A DNA stretch of 64,000 nucleotides from Tenrec ecaudatus (Eukaryota; Chordata; Mammalia; Afrosoricida; Tenrecidae). Location of the stretch: contig NC_134543.1 of the NCBI RefSeq assembly GCF_050624435.1, positions 126,199,475 through 126,263,474 on the forward strand. The letters are read 5' to 3'. Below are positions 58,785-64,000 of this stretch, piece after piece (the stretch's first letter is position 1; every line of letters begins with the position of its first letter). A program made the position numbers and the translations under genes. A model generated the notes under the pieces. That model was not told the origin of the DNA. It worked only from the letters and a program-made list of their open reading frames with translations, and did no database searches.

Positions 58785-58945
58785 GGGAGCCCTGCTGGTG
58801 CAGAGGTTAAAGTACACTGCGGAGAACCCACCAGCTGTTCTGTGGGGAAAGATGTGGTAGTCTACTTCCGTAAAGATTTCAACTTTGGAAACCCTATGGG
58901 GCAATTGCTTTGTCCCACAGAATCCCTCTGGGTCTTGGAGATTAT
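58785..58945 (+). repeat. AfroSINE
   Basis: GGGAGCCCTGCTGGTGCAGA, CAGCTGTTCTGTGGGGAAAG, AAACCCTATGGGGCAATTGC. Confidence 0.85.
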
Positions 58946-59165
58946 AAAATTGTAGATTGTAGAATTGTGGGCATGTCCAGACCAACCCTATCACACATAA
59001 CATAATCCTTTATGTAATTTGCTTGACAGATGATTATGCTTTTTCAGCTCAGATACTTTCAGAGATAAAGAAGATAGAGTTTCCTTTGGATAATTATTGG
59101 AAATCTCAGATTATTTGCATTAAACTCCTGTCTTTCTGTAACTTGTCACTGAATTTATTTCTACT

Positions 59166-59327
59166 GTGAAACAGTGCCGTCAAGTTGATTCTGACTCTCT
59201 GGGGTTTCAGAGACTCTTTGTGGGATCAGACAGCCTTATTTTCCTCCCGTGGAGTGGCTAGTGGGTTTGAATGGCCAACTTTTGCAGCTAGCAGCCAAAT
59301 ATCTAGCCCACTGTACCACCAGCGCAC
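59166..59327 (-). repeat. AfroSINE, antisense
   Basis: CAGTGCCGTCAAGTTGATTC, GATCAGACAGCCTTATTTTC, GTGGGTTTGAATGGCCAACT, CCCACTGTACCACCAGC. Confidence 0.85.
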
Positions 59328-59794
59328 CTTTTCTGACTCTCAGCCTCATGGAATAAGTTCCTCTTGTCTGTATTGCGGCCTGAGTTGGAATCGGCTCAAT
59401 GGCAGTGTGAGTGGGATGTTGCAGTCATTGTCTCTTTGCAGCTAAGCAGCCGGTCTCCCTTCAGTCGTCTCCTTCCCACCCTGAAGAATCCCACACTCTA
59501 TAATCTTCCTCTTATAAAATGGCTGTCACGTCTTTATTTATTTAATATTTTTTGAGTTCACATTTTATACCAGACACCCCTGGACATAAATTCACTTCAT
59601 GAAAAATCCTACTTAAGATGTGGAAGCTGCAAATGAGTACAGACCCCCAAATGTTCTTTCCCCCTTCAGCTCCCTCTTGAGAAGAAACACGACTTTCTAA
59701 AACTATAATGGCAATTTTCCATGCTTTTTAGAAGAAACAATAATGTTAAATGCTAGCAAAACTGTTCTGTGGCTTATTGAATTGGGGCAAACAG

Positions 59795-59937
59795 GTTAAG
59801 GAAGTGCTAGCTTTGTGACAGGAGAACGATGAGGCGGCCTCTACCTGTAAGATTACAGCCTTGGGAACCACAAGGGATAGTTCTGCTTTCTCCCATAGGG
59901 TTGCTCTGTTTCAGAATCAACCCGAAGCCGTTAGGTT
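59795..59937 (+). repeat. AfroSINE, 5'-truncated
   Basis: GAGAACGATGAGGCGGCCTC, GATTACAGCCTTGGGAACC, CTCCCATAGGGTTGCTCTG, AGAATCAACCCGAAGCCG. Confidence 0.75.
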
Positions 59938-59939
59938 TT

Positions 59940-60065
59940 TTGTTTTTTTCTAATACATCATTTTACTTGGGGCTCTTAGCTCTTATAACAATCATCAATT
60001 GTATGGAGCACACTTGTACATCTGTTGCCATCATCATTATCAAAACATTTTCTTTCAACTTCAGC
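59940..60065 (-). repeat. L1-type 3' end, antisense
   Basis: CATTTTACTTGGGGCTCTTA, AACAATCATCAATTGTATGG, GTACATCTGTTGCCATCATC. Confidence 0.75.
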
Positions 60066-60334
60066 TCATTTTTTGTTGTACTTGTTGTTCAAGATTTAGT
60101 CTTTCTTAAACTAATTTCAGTGATTCAGGTAATTTTTAATAAGATAGTGATATATGAGCCCTTACATAAGTGAAAACAATGTTATTGCTTTTCCACATGA
60201 CAGTTTGTCTCACTGTAAGATTCTTGACTTAACAACCTTTCTCTACAAAATTCTGAGGATTCTTTTATTATCTCTTAACATTTAATATTGCAAATCAGGC
60301 TGAGATCAGCCCAAATTTTGTTCTTAGACTTAGT

Positions 60335-60418
60335 TTCAGAAACCCACAGGAACATTTCTACCCTGTCCAAAAGATTGCTGTAAGTCAGAATTGACTCAAT
60401 GGCAGTGAGTTCACCACC
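60335..60418 (+). repeat. AfroSINE, 3' part
   Basis: GTTTCAGAAACCCACAGGAA, CTACCCTGTCCAAAAGATTG, GAATTGACTCAATGGCAGTG. Confidence 0.8.
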
Positions 60419-60426
60419 AAAAAATA

Positions 60427-60509
60427 CACTAACAAAATCCAAATCCACTGCCATCAGGTCAATTCTGACTCATAACAACCCTCTGTAGGGTTTCTGAGGT
60501 GGTGAATCT
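60427..60509 (-). repeat. AfroSINE, antisense, first half
   Basis: AATCCAAATCCACTGCCATC, GACTCATAACAACCCTCTG, TGAGGTGGTGAATCT; interrupted by the LINE at 60510 and resumed at 61725. Confidence 0.88.
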
Positions 60510-61724
60510 TTTTAAAAATTTTTATTTAATACTGTTATTGGGGGCTCTTACATCTCATCACAATTCATACATTCATCCTGTATGTCAAGCACAATTGCTC
60601 ATATGTCGCCATCATCATTTTCAAAGCATTCTCACTTGAGCCCCTGATATCAGCTCCCCGTTCCTTCCCCATCCCTCCCCGCCCACCTTCCCCCATGCAT
60701 CCTTGATAAGTTTTAGATTATTGTTTTCATATCTTACATCGTTCTCTGTCGTCCCTCACCCACTTTTCCATTGTTCGTCCCCCTGAGAGGGGGGTGCTAG
60801 GTTGATCCTTGTGATCGGTTCCCTCTGTCTCCCCCCACCCTCCCTTAATCCTCCTGGTATCTCTACTCTCATTGTTGGCCCTGGGGTGTTTATCTATCCT
60901 GGATTCCCTGTGTTGCAGGCTTATATTTGTAGTAGGGTGCATGTTTTGGTCTAATCCAATTTGTAAGGTAGAATTGAGGTCATGATAGACGCACCAAAGA
61001 ATTAGTGCAAAGTTGTGTGTTTCATTAGTGTTATACTGCATCCTGACTGGCTCATTTCTTCCCTATGACCCCTCTGTAGGGGGATGTCCAGCTGTCTACA
61101 GATGGGCATTGGGTCTCCACTCCATGCCGTGCCCACCCCACCCCCTTTCACATTGGGCATGATTTTGTTCTGGGTCTTAGATGCCTGACACCTAATCCCA
61201 TGGACACCTCGTGATCACAGGCTGGTGTGCTTCCTCCATGTGAGCTTTGTTGCTTCTCAGCTAGATGGCTGCTTGTTTATATTTAAGACCCCAGACACTA
61301 TATCTTTTGATAACAAGGCACCTCCAACGTTCTTCACCACATTTATTTTTTGTCTTCTGCAATCGTGTCTGGAAGGTGAGCATCACAGAATGACAGGTTA
61401 TTAGAACAAAGTATTCTTGTGTTGAGGGAGTACTTGGGAATTCTTAACATACAGATATGAGTACATAGTTCTATTCTCCTCTCGTTTTATATATGTACAC
61501 ACACACATACATACACATATATATGTACATGCCTGTATTTAGAACTCTATACATGTCCTTTGCCTCCTGGTTCTTTCCTCTATTTCCTTTTTACTTTCCT
61601 CTTGTCCCACTATCATGTTCGGCCTTCATTTGGATTTAGTAATTCCTTGCTGCTACATTGCCCTTGATTCAGCCCCACTAGGCATCCTACGCCCTTTTCT
61701 CCATCGATTTTGGTCACTTGTTGT
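60510..61724 (-). repeat. L1-type 3' UTR, antisense, with TSD, inside AfroSINE
   Basis: About 1.2 kb from TTTTTAAAAATTTTTATTTA, TTGGGGGCTCTTACATCTCA through CTGGATTCCCTGTGTTGCAG, AAGACCCCAGACACTATATC to CCCACTATCATGTTCGGCC. The 15-bp duplication TGAGGTGGTGAATCT / TGAGGTGCTGAATCT is at 60495-60509 and 61725-61739. Confidence 0.9.
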
Positions 61725-61852
61725 TGAGGTGCTGAATCTATATAGGAGCAGATGGCCTCATTTTCTCCCATGAAGTGGCTGGTCGGTTTGAACCGCCAAC
61801 CTTAGAGTTAGCATTCCAACACTTACCCCACAACCTGGCCAGAACTTTTATT
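61725..61852 (-). repeat. AfroSINE, antisense, second half
   Basis: TAGGAGCAGATGGCCTCATT, GGTCGGTTTGAACCGCCAAC, CACTTACCCCACAACCTGGC. Confidence 0.85.
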
Positions 61853-62309
61853 ATACCAGCCTGTGGTTTAAAGCTTTATGTTTAGGTTGTCAATCCATTT
61901 GAGTTAGCTTTTGTGTATAGTGTGAGATAGACATCCACTTGGTATCATTTGTTACCGAGGCCGATAAATGGTTTTTTTGACCCTTTGTTGAAGATTAGTT
62001 CTCTATAAAAACTCCAAAACTCACTGCCATTTTAGATGACTACTCACATTTTTGTTGTTGCTTGTTGAGAATAAACACAGAAAGCATGCACTCATTCAAT
62101 GTTTCTACATGTACTTTTTAGTTATGCTGTTTACATTATTCACACACCTTTTCCGTTATTCTTCCCAAACTGACCTTTTCTGTTATGCCTCCCATTTACG
62201 ACCTCAAAATGTTCCTGTCAAAACTTCCAAGTTGCTGTTGTCAATTTGATCCCACATAAGGGGCTTCAAAAAGTTTTTCCCCAAACCTTTAAAGTCCTCT
62301 CATAGGTAG

Positions 62310-62415
62310 TTTATTTTTTAAATAATTTTATTGGTGGCTCTTAAAGCTCTTACCACAATCCATACATCCATCCATTGTGTCAAGCACATTTGTACATATG
62401 TTGCCTTCATTTTCA
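62310..62415 (-). repeat. L1-type 3' end, antisense
   Basis: AATTTTATTGGTGGCTCTTA, CCACAATCCATACATCCATC, GTCAAGCACATTTGTACATA. Confidence 0.8.
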
Positions 62416-62539
62416 TAGATAGTTTTTTGAAAAACGTAATGCTTATGAAAGATCTTTACTTCTAGTTAAGCTAAACTGTTGGTTGGTTTTAAGAAGACTT
62501 TAGAGGGTGTTTTTTGTTTAAGGCTTAAAGATTATTTTA

Positions 62540-63695
62540 GCAACAGTTTCAGAGATTCAACCAGTCTTCATAGCTCCAGGAAATCAAGCATATGAGAAAT
62601 TTAAATTCTATTCTCCTTTCCTCCCCCTTTTGGCCAGAATTCTTCTATGGAATCGTTGATCAAAAAGTTCAGTTAGGGTAGCTTGGCACCATCTAGTTCT
62701 GCTCTCATGGCAAAGGAAGCAGTTGTTCATGGAGGTAATTAGTCACACATTTCATATCCTCCTCTTAATTCCTAATGGGTACCCTGCTTCCTCTTTTGCT
62801 CCAGGCGAATGGAAGCTACTTGTAACGCATTGGGAGGCAACTCGCACTGTATTAAGATCCCAGGTGCCACTCACCAAACTAGGATACAGAACATAATCTT
62901 TATGTGCTGTTATGCCAATTGACCTAGAGGTCCTTATCCTTCAAGCCTAGTAACTTAGTCCCATAAGGTGATTGTACATGTCTAAGATGTTTTTATAATT
63001 GTGTCTCTGATGTGCAGTATTATATATGTGAATACATACCAATGTCCACAAATATATATACCTATATCTGAACTTGCATGTACCCCCTTACACTCGTCCA
63101 CGTCTGTGTAGCAGGCATATCTACCTATGTAACCACTGGAATTTTTGGTGGTTAATTTTGTTGTTGCAGAACTGTGTACATTAGAACAGTTACTATTGTC
63201 CTTTATTTATTTATGTAACAGTTTTATTTTCACTTAATCTACATATCTCAACTCAGTAGTTCAATTATATCAAGAAGAGTTGTCCATGTTGTCCTTTATT
63301 CTTGTGTACTTCACAGTGTCTTCATTTACCTGATGCATGTTGTGCTGACTTCCCCTATATTGTAGTTTATCTTTACTTCACCAAAGTTAACACTCACGAG
63401 GAATTTACGCCACCTCCTATCTCTAGTAACCATCAAATAATGCTTTGTTTGCGTAAACCTATTCTTGACTTTATAAAAATGACATTATATAATTTTCATC
63501 CTTTATATGACTCAACATAATAAGTGAAATTCACCCAGATTGATCTATGTTATGTTTCTTGGACCCGTTGTCATTCTTTACCATTGTGTAGTATTCCATT
63601 GTATGTGTAGCATCAATTGTAGTATCCCATGCTTTGTTTAGCCATGCATCCTTTGTTGAACACATAGGTTCTTTCCAAATTTTTCCTCTCGGGAA
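62540..63695 (-). repeat. Older L1-like LINE, antisense
   Basis: GGCACCATCTAGTTCTGCTC, GGCAAAGGAAGCAGTTGTTC, CTCCAGGCGAATGGAAGC, and further right TAGTATTCCATTGTATGTGT, TTTAGCCATGCATCCTTTGT, which are conserved phrases of old mammalian L1 3' regions in reverse. Confidence 0.6.
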
Positions 63696-63716
63696 ACAAG
63701 ACCAGGACATTTATGC

Positions 63717-63748
63717 TGATAGATAGATAGATATAGATAGATAGATCC
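63717..63748. repeat. (GATA)n microsatellite
   Basis: About seven to eight GATA units with one interruption. Confidence 0.95.
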
Positions 63749-63749
63749 T

Positions 63750-64000
63750 AAGAAGTAAACAGCTAATTATAGAGCAGTACAAAGGCTCGGTGCAACTCAC
63801 TTCTGTGAGACAGCTAATATACTGGCAGTCCTTCAAGTCATGAGGGCCGTGGGGTCCAAGTCAAGGAAGCAGACAGCTGAGTCCTCTGTAGGGCAATTCA
63901 AGTAATCTGGCCACAGGCAGCAAACAGCAAAGCAGGTCACCAGCAGTCAGTCAGATGACAGGGCCCGACAGTCCCAGCTCAAGCGATGTATACTTCAGTA
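63750..64000. other. No recognised feature to window end
   Basis: May belong to the ~500-bp TG...CA family or an LTR (CAGCTGAGTCCTC, CAGGCAGCAAACAGC), but it is cut by the window edge. Confidence 0.3.

Overview
This is nuclear DNA from a placental mammal of the Afrotheria, most probably a tenrec (Echinops-like). Three things point there. First, dozens of tRNA-derived AfroSINE copies on both strands (GGAGCCCTGGTGG...ATGGCAGTGAG type). Second, RTE/BovB LINE 3' ends of the afrotherian type. Third, several copies of the hAT DNA transposon SPIN, which is known from tenrec but patchily distributed among mammals. The species call is inference; Afrotheria is fairly secure. No bacterial, viral or organellar genes are present.

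The window is mostly repeats. Unique gene signal is limited to two places. (1) Between 9.9 and 17.1 kb, three candidate exons on the + strand, phase-compatible with one another, form the 3' end of a gene I cannot name: 9944-10022, 10413-10508 (or from 10406) and the terminal exon at 16914, with its stop at 16981 and an ATTAAA at 17055. (2) A strong CpG island at 25.77-26.62 kb with a CGG repeat, GC boxes, a YY1-like ATGGCGGC and a consensus splice donor at 26186 looks like the promoter and first exon of a second + strand gene. Everything from there to 64 kb would then be intron or downstream sequence; I found no second exon.

Three processed retrocopies are recognisable. A full-length RPS6 copy with an intact 249-codon frame lies at 20832-21668 (-). 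An IFITM-family copy with one internal stop lies at 24653-25214 (+). A 5'-truncated 3' end of an unidentified mRNA lies at 31077-31300 (-). All have target-site duplications (TSDs) and poly(A).

The main interest is nested mobile DNA. At 49.7-53.8 kb a nearly full-length SPIN transposon with recognisable remains of its transposase (BED finger, hAT core motif, hAT C-terminal domain) sits inside an AfroSINE. It has itself been split by several L1 insertions. At 20.6-21.9 kb an RTE copy was hit by an L1 insertion that appears to be a 3' transduction: the L1 transcript read through its own poly(A) site into a downstream SPIN and ended at an AATAAA inside SPIN. The RPS6 retrocopy later landed in that transduced piece. 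Three further short SPIN derivatives, three LTR-like elements, a ~500-bp dispersed family with TG...CA ends, and more than 20 L1 3' fragments (nearly all antisense to the + strand genes) fill most of the rest.
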